Shown here one piece after another: positions 18,577 to 26,998 of a stretch of DNA of 64,000 nt. The stretch lies in contig DVJY01000037.1 in NCBI GenBank assembly GCA_018716485.1, positions 1 to 64,000 on the forward strand, given 5' to 3'. Under the pieces are notes generated by a model. It worked only from the letters and a program-made list of their open reading frames with translations. It was not told the origin of the DNA and made no database searches. Position 1 is the first letter of the stretch. Every line of letters begins with the position of its first letter. A program made the position numbers and the translations under genes. This DNA comes from Candidatus Scybalocola faecipullorum. GTDB lineage: Bacteria; Bacillota; Clostridia; Lachnospirales; Lachnospiraceae.

Positions 18577-19115
18577 TCGGAAATTTCCGTATCTTCGTCT
18601 TCGTCCGCCGGACGCCATGCTTTTCCGAATTTAATATCTTTAAACAGTGCCGCCAATCCGGTAATCTGTTTCAGCCTTAAAATCTCATCTTTATCCATTC
18701 CCAGATGTTTTGAAATCCACGCATCTGACCGTCCAAGTTCATGCAGTTCTTTGACAATATTGCTCATAAGATCCACATCATGACTCCCTCGCGCCCGGTT
18801 ATGACGGATCGTGCTTGCCATACGCTGATCCAGCGGTTTATCAATAACCGACACCGGCATCATCCCTTGTTCCCGCTCGTAAATATCCGGATATTCCTTC
18901 ATTACTCTATATCGATGAAATCCGTCCACAATAATATACTCGTCATTTTCTTTATCATAATAGCAGACAATCGGCATTGTATAGCCATCGGACTTAATGC
19001 TGTCGTATAAAAGTTTCATCTCAGGCGGCGCTACTGTATTCGGATTATAATTATTGGGCTTTATTTTTTCCACCGGCACTGCAATAATATGATAAACAGG
19101 ACTTTTATACACCAT
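18573..19115 (-). CDS. ibrB: IbrB-like ParB/Srx-fold protein
   Basis: 180 residues. The ParB N-terminal signature is present: VPVEKIKPNNYNPN, then YIIVDGFHRYRV with the conserved GxxR motif, then HNRARGSHD. A helix-turn-helix-like stretch (GRSDAWISKHLGMDKDEIL) follows near 130-148, and the tail is acidic. IbrB proteins are encoded with IbrA, a PAPS-reductase-like partner; in E. coli they affect expression of immunoglobulin-binding proteins. Here it overlaps the 3' end of the broken ibrA-like gene by 11 bp. The frame itself looks intact, though its partner is not. Confidence 0.8.
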   Translation of the reverse strand: MVYKSPVYHIIAVPVEKIKPNNYNPNTVAPPEMKLLYDSIKSDGYTMPIVCYYDKENDEYIIVDGFHRYRVMKEYPDIYEREQGMMPVSVIDKPLDQRMASTIRHNRARGSHDVDLMSNIVKELHELGRSDAWISKHLGMDKDEILRLKQITGLAALFKDIKFGKAWRPADEDEDTEISD

Positions 19116-20295
19116 AATCCATCTCCTCTATACTCTTATAGCGTTCACGTATGGCATCAATCTGCTTTTGCTGCTGCCTTGTCATGCCAAATCCCATAAA
19201 ACGGCATGTATGATCATTTTTCAAGATACAGTAGCACATGCGTTTCCAGCTTGGAATATCTTTGCTTGACTTAATATCATCAGTATTATCAGGAATCTTC
19301 CCCACAAAAATGACTCTGGATTTCTTGCTCAGCGTGTAATTGGATACACCATTGCGCCGAATATGATATCCGTGTTCTTCCAGTTCATGAATGGTTTCCT
19401 CATCCAGCCCGCCGCCGGTCTGATGCCAGAATTGAATCGATGTGTTAAATTTTTTGGCATAGTTATTGCGCAGCCGCGCCGGCAGCGTATCCAGCAAAAA
19501 TAATGTATATGACTTCCATGTATGGCCTTCGGGCAATGTGACATTTCTGTAGCCCATCGCCTTTGTGCGCCCGTAAATACTGGCAAAATTCGCTCCCTGA
19601 ACTCTTCCCACAAGCTTGACCCATATTTGAGGATCGATAACTCTGTATAAATTCAAAGACTCCTTGGAATAATCATTAAACGGTGACGCTACGCGCATCT
19701 GCGTAACCCGCAGACCGGCTTTGTAATATAAATCGTATAGATGATTATAGTCGTAATTGAATAAATAATAGGCATGCCATATGTCATAGACAGACTGTCT
19801 TTTTGCCGCCATGTTCTATGCGATACCAGCGTCCGAACTGCTTTGCCAAATCTTCCTGATGCATGCGGTAACGGTATGTGGTCATCGGATTATGCTCCAG
19901 ATTGATCACATAAGGCTTTTTAGGCATGTCCCGCACCCAGCTCTCTTTTTTCGTATCATCCCACGGATACCAATACATCTCGTAGCTGCTCAGCGCCGTC
20001 CTTGTAGCCATCGGAAGACAAACCCAATATGGTTCGACTTTATCTTTTATCCGCTCAAAAGTTCTTTCAATATATTCTGTCGTTACTGTGTACTGGGCTT
20101 CAAAATCCTGATGAAATACACCGATTTTTTATCCGGGTAATGCCTGTCTCTGAAATCCAGCGTCATATCCAGCAAAAGCCCGCTGTCTTTTCCGCCTGAA
20201 AAAGAAATATAAATATTATCAAATTCTTTAAAAAGCAAATGCATCCGTTCCAAAAACGCCTCATAAACATCTTTGTCACTGTATTCCCGTATCAT
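19105..20295 (-). pseudogene. ibrA: IbrA-like PAPS-reductase-family gene (DUF3440), broken by two lesions
   Basis: Three frames together give one IbrA-like protein. The 5' frame from ATG 20295 (GGGAG site) has the P-loop SFSGGKDSGLLL. At the A run (20125-20130) the reading continues one frame over, as if one A were missing: QDFEAQYTVTTEY, PYWVCLPMATRTALSSYEMY, SWVRDMPKKPY, stopping at 19784. Homology resumes in the third frame at DIWHAYYLFNYDYN and runs through LPEGHTWKSY to CILKNDHTCRFMGFG, stopping at 19105. At the second junction the GIR-DES-RFR region of the family is absent, implying a deletion of roughly 45-50 codons. The total span of about 397 codons is shorter than the family norm as I recall it. 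Almost certainly non-functional. Confidence 0.8.
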
Positions 20296-20349
20296 GCCGT
20301 TATCACTCCCATGTCTTAAACCTTCATTGACTTGCGCAGTGTTAACGCT

Positions 20350-20378
20350 AATTTACCATATTTTTCTATTTTTTTCAA
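20350..20378 (-). promoter_or_regulatory. Promoter of the ibrA-ibrB unit
   Basis: Minus-strand TTGAAA (20378-20373), a 17-bp spacer and TAAATT (20355-20350), upstream of the ibrA-like start at 20295. It would still transcribe ibrB. Confidence 0.5.
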
Positions 20379-20406
20379 CAAAGTTCGGCACAGCCCCTTC
20401 TGTTTC

Positions 20407-20435
20407 TTGACAATACCGGCTGTTTTTCATATTAT
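20407..20435 (+). promoter_or_regulatory. Promoter of the NCS2 permease gene
   Basis: TTGACA (20407-20412), a 17-bp spacer and TATTAT (20430-20435). The leader would be about 36 nt, too short for a purine riboswitch. Confidence 0.75.
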
Positions 20436-20477
20436 TTTTTTAGAGCGGAGAACTTTATTATGAAAGGAGATCAAACT

Positions 20478-21791
20478 ATGAAATCAACAAGAAAATACGC
20501 CACTGTTTTCGATCTGAACGGCGTTCCGCGCTTTTCACAGGCGTTTCCACTTGCACTGCAGCATGTTGTTGCAATGATTGTCGGATGTGTTACCCCGGCG
20601 ATTGTGATTTCCGGTGTTGCCAATCTTAATGCCGGCGACACTGTTATCTTTGTACAGGCAGCGTTATTTATCGCCGCCATTTCCACTTTACTTCAGCTGT
20701 TTCCTATCGGCGGCAGAGTCGGAGCCGGACTTCCTGTCATCATGGGTGTCAGCTTTGCCTATCTTCCAAGTATGCAGGCAATCGCCGGAAGCTACAGTAT
20801 CGCCGCAATTTTCGGCGCCCAGCTCATAGGCGGTATCGTCGCTGTTTTTGTAGGCCTGTTTGTCAAAAAGCTGCGCATTCTTTTCCCGCCGCTGATCACA
20901 GGTACCGTTGTCTTTACCATCGGTCTGTCATTATACCCGACAGCTGTCAAATATATGGCCGGCGGGGAGTCATCACCGACTTACGGATCATGGCAGAATT
21001 GGCTTGTGGCTCTGATCACCCTGGCCGTCGTCATTGCCCTGAATCACTTTGCCAAAGGCTTTTTAAAATTATCTTCCATATTGATCGGTATGATTGTCGG
21101 TTACATCATCGCTGCCTGCTTCGGCATGGTTGATTTATCCTCCATTGGTGAAGCCGGTATTTTCCAGATACCTCGCCCGCTGTACTTCGGCATGGAATTT
21201 GAACCTTCCGCCATTGTCACAATGGTTCTTTTGTTTGTGATCAACTCTGTTCAGGCAATCGGCGACTTTTCAGCCACAACTGCCGGCGGCCTTGATCGTG
21301 AACCAACCGATAAAGAACTTTCCGGCGGCATCGTCGGCTACGGTATTACAAATATTTTCGGCTCCTTTTTCGGCGGGCTGCCGACAGCCACATTCAGTCA
21401 AAATGTAGGTATCGTTGCAACAACTAAAGTTGTCAACCGTATGGTTTTAGGTCTGTCGGCCATTATTATTTTGCTTGCAGGCTTCCTTCCGAAATTTTCC
21501 GCACTGCTGACAACAATTCCTCAGTGTGTGCTGGGCGGCGCCACGATTTCAGTGTTTGCCTCCATTGCCATGACCGGCATCAAACTGGTGGCTACTCAGC
21601 CCCTGTCCTACCGCAATACGGCGATTGTCGGTCTTGCTGTAGCACTTGGCATGGGCATTACCCAATGTCCTGAAGCATTGGCCGCTTTCCCGGAATGGGT
21701 TACAACTGTTTTCGGAAAATCTCCGGTTGTTGTCACAACACTGACTGCAATTTTACTCAATGTCATTCTTCCTAAAGATAAAAAAGCATAA
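20478..21791 (+). CDS. Nucleobase:cation symporter-2 family permease (xanthine/uracil type)
   Basis: 437 residues from the ATG at 20478, which has an AAGGAG site; an in-frame ATG at 20460 is less well placed. About fourteen membrane segments. NCS2 motifs are clear: FPLALQHVVAM near the start, VNSVQAIGDFSATTAGG and the substrate-site loop TATFSQNVGIVATT. The SQNVG form fits xanthine/uric acid type transporters better than uracil, but specificity is not certain. It stands alone with its own promoter. Confidence 0.85.
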   Translation: MKSTRKYATVFDLNGVPRFSQAFPLALQHVVAMIVGCVTPAIVISGVANLNAGDTVIFVQAALFIAAISTLLQLFPIGGRVGAGLPVIMGVSFAYLPSMQAIAGSYSIAAIFGAQLIGGIVAVFVGLFVKKLRILFPPLITGTVVFTIGLSLYPTAVKYMAGGESSPTYGSWQNWLVALITLAVVIALNHFAKGFLKLSSILIGMIVGYIIAACFGMVDLSSIGEAGIFQIPRPLYFGMEFEPSAIVTMVLLFVINSVQAIGDFSATTAGGLDREPTDKELSGGIVGYGITNIFGSFFGGLPTATFSQNVGIVATTKVVNRMVLGLSAIIILLAGFLPKFSALLTTIPQCVLGGATISVFASIAMTGIKLVATQPLSYRNTAIVGLAVALGMGITQCPEALAAFPEWVTTVFGKSPVVVTTLTAILLNVILPKDKKA

Positions 21792-21852
21792 AGTGCCAAA
21801 CCGTCCCTGTCAGGCAGACAGATGAAAAAATGAAAAGTTTCCAGACATAAAT

Positions 21853-21911
21853 ATGCTCCCTTCTAAGTGGACAAGTTTTATTATTTCACTTGTCCGCCTG
21901 GAAGGGAGCAT
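21853..21911. terminator. Long interrupted hairpin between convergent genes
   Basis: An 11-bp outer stem (21853-21863 with 21901-21911) and an 8-bp inner stem (21869-21876 with 21888-21895) are separated by unpaired 5-nt stretches on each side. It lies between the permease gene and the convergent YjbR-methyltransferase gene. T tracts are poor on both sides. Confidence 0.6.
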
Positions 21912-21912
21912 T

Positions 21913-22527
21913 TCATCTGATGCCATACTTATTCAAATCCACTTTTCCATCGACAACCGGCACACCTTCCGCCTCCAAAAGACCGGCCTGTCTGCCGCCG
22001 AAAGCTAATTCCCCCGGAAGTTCTCCTTTAGCGCTGACAATTCTGTGGCATGGAACATGCGGATCTTTATTTTTATTCAGCGCATTGCCGACGGCTCTCG
22101 CCATCTTCGCATTGCCGGCCATGGCCGCAATCTGCTGATAGGTGGCCACTTTCCCTGCAGGAACTTTTTTCACTGCCTCATAAATTCTTTTTGCCGGACT
22201 GTCTGTTAAAATATCATAACTTTCAGCAATCATCCGCCGTATATCCTGATCCGGCACCGTTCCGTCAAGAATAATCGTATTCCAATGTTCTTTATTTAAA
22301 TGATATCCGGCCGTCACTGATGGATAAATATTTCTCCAAAAATCCCGCCACTGGGGCGATACTTTAACATTCAGGTGAATATATCCGTCTTTCTCATACG
22401 TCCAAAGAAATGTTTTTTTACTTCCTTTAATTCGCACCAGCTGCCAATTCGGATCGTGAAACGGGGCATCCTGATATGTATCGTGAAAAGACAGTCCGTA
22501 TGCCAGCGCTTCTTCCCTTGTTTTCAT
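21913..22527 (-). CDS. Fusion of MmcQ/YjbR domain and O6-alkylguanine-DNA methyltransferase domain
   Basis: 204 residues. About 1-105 is an MmcQ/YjbR domain (PNWQLVRIKGSKKTFLWTY, then LNKEHWNTIILDG). About 108-204 is the DNA-binding and catalytic domain of an MGMT/Ogt-type protein: PAGKVATYQQIA, a helix with KMARAVGNALNKN, and the alkyl-acceptor site VPCHRIV with Cys160. The N-terminal ribonuclease-like domain of Ogt is replaced by the YjbR domain. The start overlaps the stop of the 67-residue gene by 4 bp, so it belongs to the Y-polymerase operon. A role in alkylated-base repair is likely. Confidence 0.85.
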   Translation of the reverse strand: MKTREEALAYGLSFHDTYQDAPFHDPNWQLVRIKGSKKTFLWTYEKDGYIHLNVKVSPQWRDFWRNIYPSVTAGYHLNKEHWNTIILDGTVPDQDIRRMIAESYDILTDSPAKRIYEAVKKVPAGKVATYQQIAAMAGNAKMARAVGNALNKNKDPHVPCHRIVSAKGELPGELAFGGRQAGLLEAEGVPVVDGKVDLNKYGIR

Positions 22528-22727
22528 TCATATTCACCTTCATCTTCCCGTTCTTCTGCCTCTACTTTAGAACGCACCCTCGCTTCCGTCTCCCGAATCA
22601 CATCGCCGTAACCTGAAAGCGCGGCAAACGGTGAGAACTGAGCCGCCCGCTCCGCCATCGGCATTTGCGGATGTCTGTCTGAAACATGATGGGGCATATC
22701 AATCATATCATCATATGTTTTTTTCAT
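22524..22727 (-). CDS. Small YolD-like partner protein of Y-family polymerase
   Basis: 67 residues. The core MPMAERAAQFSPFAALSGYGD matches the short conserved patch found in small Clostridia proteins encoded beside UvrX/DinB-like polymerases. The C-terminus is very acidic and rich in Glu. It overlaps the polymerase stop by 4 bp and the YjbR-methyltransferase start by 4 bp. A regulatory or accessory role for the polymerase is inferred from position only. Confidence 0.75.
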   Translation of the reverse strand: MKKTYDDMIDMPHHVSDRHPQMPMAERAAQFSPFAALSGYGDVIRETEARVRSKVEAEEREDEGEYE

Positions 22728-24253
22728 GCTCTGTGTCCTCCAATCTGCCCATTGCGTGTCTTTGCCGTAGCCCCTTCCTCAAAATTCATTCCCCGCAGCA
22801 CGGCATTCTTTCCGTATTTCTTTTTAATATCCAGCATGGCCTGCTGCAGTTTTTTCTCTTTTTCCAACGCCTGCTCATCTTTCTCCTTCTTGGTATCTGC
22901 CCCGCCAAGGCTTTCAAACAGGCTCATCTGTTCATAATGCGCTTCCCTTGCGGCTGCTCTTTCATCTGTCACATGCTCGGCAGTCAGATAAAGTCTGCGG
23001 ATCAGAAGTTTTTGATCGGCAATACGTTCAAACAGTTGAGCGGCTGCCTCGATAAGCCGCCGTCCAGAGGCTGTCGGCTGTTCTAAATGCACTGTACCGT
23101 GGCCATGTTTGGGAACTTCGCGCCCATATCGGTCCGCCTTTGTTTCTCCCCGGTATTCCTCATTTTTTGGCCGGTCTTTAAGATTTTCCCGGTCATATCC
23201 AACAGTCAGCACAAGCTGATCTGTCACCAGTCTTCGGTCGAATAAATCCAGCGCCAGCATATCTGCCATTTCCCGCACGACGAGCCGGGCTTTTTGCCAA
23301 TCATAGGGGCATGAAAGCACCTGACCGGATCCGACGCTGTTGGAGGCCGGCTTATACGCCTTAATATCCGCAATCGTACACGGTTCCCAGCCCCAGGCAT
23401 GATCAATCAGCAGTTGTGCATTAATGCCGAACATTTTATAAAGCAGTTCTTCGTTATAATAATCCGTCGGCTTTCCTATAGAACATCTTGCAATATCTCC
23501 CATCGTCATCAATCCCTGAGCTTCCAGTTTTTTGGCATAGCCGCGGCCGACCCGCCAAAAGTCAGTCAGCGGCCGGTGATCCCACAGTGTCCGCCGGTAA
23601 CTCATCTCATCCAGACATGCAATGCGCACACCATGCGCATCCGGTTTTGCATGCTTGGCCCCGATATCCATTGCCACTTTGCACAAGTAAAGATTGGTGC
23701 CGATGCCCGCCGCAGCTGTAATACCGACATTCTCCGAAACATCGGCAATAATTTTCGACGCCAGTTCTGTTGCGGAAAGACCGTATGTATCCAAATATCC
23801 GGTAACATCCATAAAAACTTCATCGATGGAATACACATGCATATCTTCCGGTGCAATGTATTTCAGATACACTTCGTAAATCCGCGAACTGTACTGCATA
23901 TAAAGCGCCATACGGGGCACTGCTGTAATATAATCCACCGCCAGCGACGGTGATGCCTGAAGCTGTGTATCATCCCACGATGATCCCTCCAAAATATGTC
24001 CGGGTGCGGACTGTCTGCGCCCGGCATTGATCTCTTTAATACGCTCTATGACCTCAAACAGACGGGGCCGCCCCGGTATGCCATATGCCTTCAGAGATGG
24101 TGAAACAGCCAGACATATGGTTTTTTCAGTACGGCTTCGATCAGCCACGACAAGGTTTGTCGTCAGCGGATCAAGCCCGCGCTCAATACATTCCACCGAG
24201 GCATAAAAAGACTTCAGATCGATTGCAATATATGTCTTTTGCGCCACTTCCAC
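22724..24253 (-). CDS. Y-family DNA polymerase (UvrX/DinB-like)
   Basis: 509 residues, starting at GTG 24253 or the GTG at 24247, which is better spaced from the AAGGGGG site. Catalytic carboxylates sit in YIAIDLKSFYASVE and VYSIDEVFMDV. Palm, fingers, thumb (GIGTNLYLCKVAMDIGAK) and a little-finger domain (LVTDQLVLTVGYD) are all present, followed by a charged tail with many Lys/Glu. This is the long Firmicutes subgroup used for translesion synthesis after DNA damage. The gene lies 25 bp downstream of the CmpB-like membrane gene. No clear LexA site was seen. Confidence 0.9.
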   Translation of the reverse strand: MEVAQKTYIAIDLKSFYASVECIERGLDPLTTNLVVADRSRTEKTICLAVSPSLKAYGIPGRPRLFEVIERIKEINAGRRQSAPGHILEGSSWDDTQLQASPSLAVDYITAVPRMALYMQYSSRIYEVYLKYIAPEDMHVYSIDEVFMDVTGYLDTYGLSATELASKIIADVSENVGITAAAGIGTNLYLCKVAMDIGAKHAKPDAHGVRIACLDEMSYRRTLWDHRPLTDFWRVGRGYAKKLEAQGLMTMGDIARCSIGKPTDYYNEELLYKMFGINAQLLIDHAWGWEPCTIADIKAYKPASNSVGSGQVLSCPYDWQKARLVVREMADMLALDLFDRRLVTDQLVLTVGYDRENLKDRPKNEEYRGETKADRYGREVPKHGHGTVHLEQPTASGRRLIEAAAQLFERIADQKLLIRRLYLTAEHVTDERAAAREAHYEQMSLFESLGGADTKKEKDEQALEKEKKLQQAMLDIKKKYGKNAVLRGMNFEEGATAKTRNGQIGGHRA

Positions 24254-24278
24254 ATCCCCCTTTCAATCAATCCGCCAA

Positions 24279-25577
24279 TTACTCTGTCTGTATCGCATTC
24301 GGGTAAATTGCTTTCAGACGATTATCGTCAAATCGTTCATCCATAATCTGCTGCCATGTATACTCTGCCGGAATGTCATGTGCTCTCTGGTCGCTGCGCA
24401 CCAGCGCCATGCATGACACGATGATATTGCAGCAAAAAAATACAATAAACAGCCATGTCACTATTTTTCCTATTTTCATCGGGACTTTTTCAATCCATGA
24501 TGACATGATCGGATATATGCCTTTAATCCAAATAACTGCTGCAATTCCCCAGAAAAAACAGTATAAAAGATTGATACGGCCGCCCAGGTTGAACGGGATT
24601 TTGCTGTAATCCCAAAAAACTTTTCCGAAGACCATTTCTGTAAATACACTGCATATGTATTCATAAGCGCCGCCAAGACATGTGCCTGCAATAAAAATAA
24701 ATGCATCCGAACGCTCTCTGTATTTATATAAAAGCAGTGTCGCCGCCGCAAGCGCCAATCCCCAGACAATACTGAAAGGTCCCCAGACAACACTGCTGCG
24801 GCTCATCCACACCCCCGCCGTCAGCCGGCAAAAGATAGTTTCTGTAATATCTCCCAAAAATGCGCCCAAGCCAAACAGCCATATAATTTTATAAAAGCTG
24901 CAGCCATATGCAAAAATCGTTTTATTCTTTTGGACTGCGGCCTGCGTATGGTGCGTGGACGGATAGGCTCTTTGTATTCGTCTGTCTATACGGCGGTATA
25001 TCCATTGGCCAAGTCCCAAAGAAATCGAAGACAGCCATGAATCTACATTTTTCCATTGTTCCAGCCGCTTTGTTTTTCCGGATAATATAAAAAGTGTTGC
25101 CGCAATATCAACTGCCAGTACAACGGATAATATCCATATAATCACAATTCCCGCAATCTCAGGCATCATGTCAAACAGGTGAATAAGTCCAAAATTTCCC
25201 CAGCGGACAATAATCACACTCAAAACGCCCCATAAAATCGAAGCAGGCAGGCAGATATAACCATCCAAATTCACCTTAATTTTAGAATAATCCCACCATC
25301 GTTCGTGGTAGACCCGTTCAATCCAGTGTCCGGCCACCCATTCGATCAGCGTTGTGATCACCATACTTACTGCAAACAGCCAAAAGCCCCTCAGTTCCAT
25401 ACAAAATACAGTCACTGAAACTGCTGCGAATCCGTAAATAATACAAAATGGTGCATTGACAAGGCCACGGTTCACAAATCTTTTCTGTCGGACTGCTGCC
25501 ACAATTGTTTCAAGCATCCATCCTAAAAAGCTGTATATAAAAAACAGCCACATCATTTCATACGCCGAATAAATCAT
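24279..25577 (-). CDS. Duplicated CmpB-like (putative type IV ABC-transporter) membrane protein
   Basis: 432 residues and about ten membrane helices. Two related halves are visible. About 8-145 has FIYSFLGWMLE and WDYSKIKVNLDGYICL. About 235-375 has WLFGLGAFLGD and WDYSKIPFNLGGRINL. Each half is one PF06541-type unit, so the gene is an internal duplication joined by a cytoplasmic linker. No substrate is known for the family. It has a good AGGAGGA site. The minus-strand extended -10 TGTTATAAT at 25612-25617 probably starts its transcript, which continues into the Y-polymerase genes. Confidence 0.8.
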   Translation of the reverse strand: MIYSAYEMMWLFFIYSFLGWMLETIVAAVRQKRFVNRGLVNAPFCIIYGFAAVSVTVFCMELRGFWLFAVSMVITTLIEWVAGHWIERVYHERWWDYSKIKVNLDGYICLPASILWGVLSVIIVRWGNFGLIHLFDMMPEIAGIVIIWILSVVLAVDIAATLFILSGKTKRLEQWKNVDSWLSSISLGLGQWIYRRIDRRIQRAYPSTHHTQAAVQKNKTIFAYGCSFYKIIWLFGLGAFLGDITETIFCRLTAGVWMSRSSVVWGPFSIVWGLALAAATLLLYKYRERSDAFIFIAGTCLGGAYEYICSVFTEMVFGKVFWDYSKIPFNLGGRINLLYCFFWGIAAVIWIKGIYPIMSSWIEKVPMKIGKIVTWLFIVFFCCNIIVSCMALVRSDQRAHDIPAEYTWQQIMDERFDDNRLKAIYPNAIQTE

Positions 25578-25679
25578 TAGAAAAATTCCTCCTAAGTAAA
25601 TTTACGTGCTCATTATAACACAGCTTCCGGGTTCTTGGGAATCTACAGTATTCACCAACTGTCCTAATTTTTTTAACTA

Positions 25680-25708
25680 TTGACATTTTGCTCAAAATCT
25701 TTTATACT
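25680..25708 (+). promoter_or_regulatory. Promoter of the GntR/ABC operon
   Basis: TTGACA (25680-25685), a 17-bp spacer and TATACT (25703-25708). Confidence 0.78.
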
Positions 25709-25722
25709 CAAATTGTAATCTA

Positions 25723-25740
25723 GTTAGCTACTCAACTAAC
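25723..25740 (+). promoter_or_regulatory. Candidate GntR operator
   Basis: GTTAG (25723-25727) and CTAAC (25736-25740) form an inverted repeat just after the -10, followed by another CTAAC copy. The position suits self-repression by the GntR protein encoded next. Confidence 0.5.
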
Positions 25741-25767
25741 AAACTAACAAATTAGGGAGTGATGTCA

Positions 25768-26145
25768 TTGATCATAGATCCGAATATGGAAAAACCTATA
25801 TTTATCCAAATTGCCGAACAGTTGGAAGATTCCATATTTACAGGTGCATTTCCTGAGGAAACAAAAATACCGTCGACCAATGAAATATCCGCACTGCTTG
25901 GCATTAACCCGCATACGGTACTTAAAGGCATGAATATACTTGTGGACGAGGAAATTATCTATAAGAAACGGGGGCTCGGAATGTTTGTAAAAGAAGGCGC
26001 GGTGGAAAAAATCCTTCGCAAAAGGCAGGGGCAGTTTTACGATCAGTTTATTGCCTCAATGATTGAAGAAGCACATAAACTGAAGATGACAAAAGATGAA
26101 ATTATCACGTTGGTGGAAAGGGGTTTTGAAAATGAAGGGCATTGA
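25768..26145 (+). CDS. GntR family (YtrA subfamily) transcriptional regulator
   Basis: About 126 residues. GTG 25759 and ATG 25762 are too close to the AGGGAG site, so the TTG at 25768 is the best-spaced start. The winged helix at about 5-75 includes PIFIQIAEQLEDSI, the recognition stretch PSTNEISALLGINPHTVLKGM and a wing with KKRGLGMFV. The short C-terminal helix pair identifies the YtrA type, which usually represses its own ABC transporter operon and is released by cell-wall antibiotics. The next gene overlaps its 3' end by 14 bp. Confidence 0.88.
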   Translation: MIIDPNMEKPIFIQIAEQLEDSIFTGAFPEETKIPSTNEISALLGINPHTVLKGMNILVDEEIIYKKRGLGMFVKEGAVEKILRKRQGQFYDQFIASMIEEAHKLKMTKDEIITLVERGFENEGH

Positions 26146-26998
26146 AATTAAAGATATAAGCAAAAGCTATAAAAACGTGACCGCACTGGATCATGTTTCC
26201 GTCACCTTTGCACCCGGAAAAATTTACGGACTTCTCGGACGAAACGGCGCCGGAAAATCTACGCTGATCAATCTGATTGCCAACCGTATTTTCCCGGATG
26301 CCGGCGATATTTTCATCGACGGTCTCCCGGCAAAAGAGAATATGCACATCCACGAGAAGATTTTCTGCATGAGCGAAACTGATCTGTATGACCCGGATTT
26401 AAAAATCAAAGATCATTTTAAATGGATCAGCCGTTTTTATGATTGTTTCGATATTGATCAGGCTTTTGCAATCGCCTCCCGTTTCGGCCTTGATACAAAT
26501 AAAAAGTTTAAAACTCTCTCCAAAGGCTATCAGTCTATTTTTAAACTGACTGCAGCATTGGCGCTTCATGTACCTTATGTCATTTTTGATGAACCAGTTT
26601 TAGGTCTGGATGCCAATCATCGGACACTATTTTATGACTTATTGTTAAAAGACTATGAAACTGATGAACGAACTATGATTATTGCCACACACCTCATTGA
26701 AGAGGTGTCGCATATCATTGAAGATGTTGTACTGATCGATCAGGGAAAAGTTCTGCTTTGTGAAAACACCGAAGCCTTATTGGATATGGGATACAGTGTT
26801 TCCGGCCTTTCTCCGGAAGTTGATGCCTACTGCGCCGACAAACATATCATCGGATTTGACGAACTGGGCGGCCTTAAAATTGCTTACATTCTCGGAGAGA
26901 AAACACCCCTTCCTAAAACAGGGCATTTACAGATATCTTCTATGAATCTTCAGAAATTATTTGTCAAATTAACCGAAAAAGGAGGTCAGCCATTATGA
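26132..26998 (+). CDS. ABC transporter ATP-binding protein (YtrB-like)
   Basis: 288 residues from the ATG at 26132 (AAAGGGG site inside the regulator gene). Walker A GRNGAGKST, Walker B YVIFDEPVLGLD and switch ATHLIEE are standard. The signature is LSKGYQSIFKL rather than LSGGQ, as is common in YtrB-type ATPases. The last 70 residues form a small extra domain. It overlaps the permease start by 4 bp. Together with the GntR regulator it forms a likely envelope-stress or antibiotic-response transporter. Confidence 0.88.
   Translation: MKGIEIKDISKSYKNVTALDHVSVTFAPGKIYGLLGRNGAGKSTLINLIANRIFPDAGDIFIDGLPAKENMHIHEKIFCMSETDLYDPDLKIKDHFKWISRFYDCFDIDQAFAIASRFGLDTNKKFKTLSKGYQSIFKLTAALALHVPYVIFDEPVLGLDANHRTLFYDLLLKDYETDERTMIIATHLIEEVSHIIEDVVLIDQGKVLLCENTEALLDMGYSVSGLSPEVDAYCADKHIIGFDELGGLKIAYILGEKTPLPKTGHLQISSMNLQKLFVKLTEKGGQPL

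Noticed and set aside
20436-20477. Purine riboswitch before the NCS2 permease
   Set aside because: The leader is only about 36 nt, too short for an aptamer.
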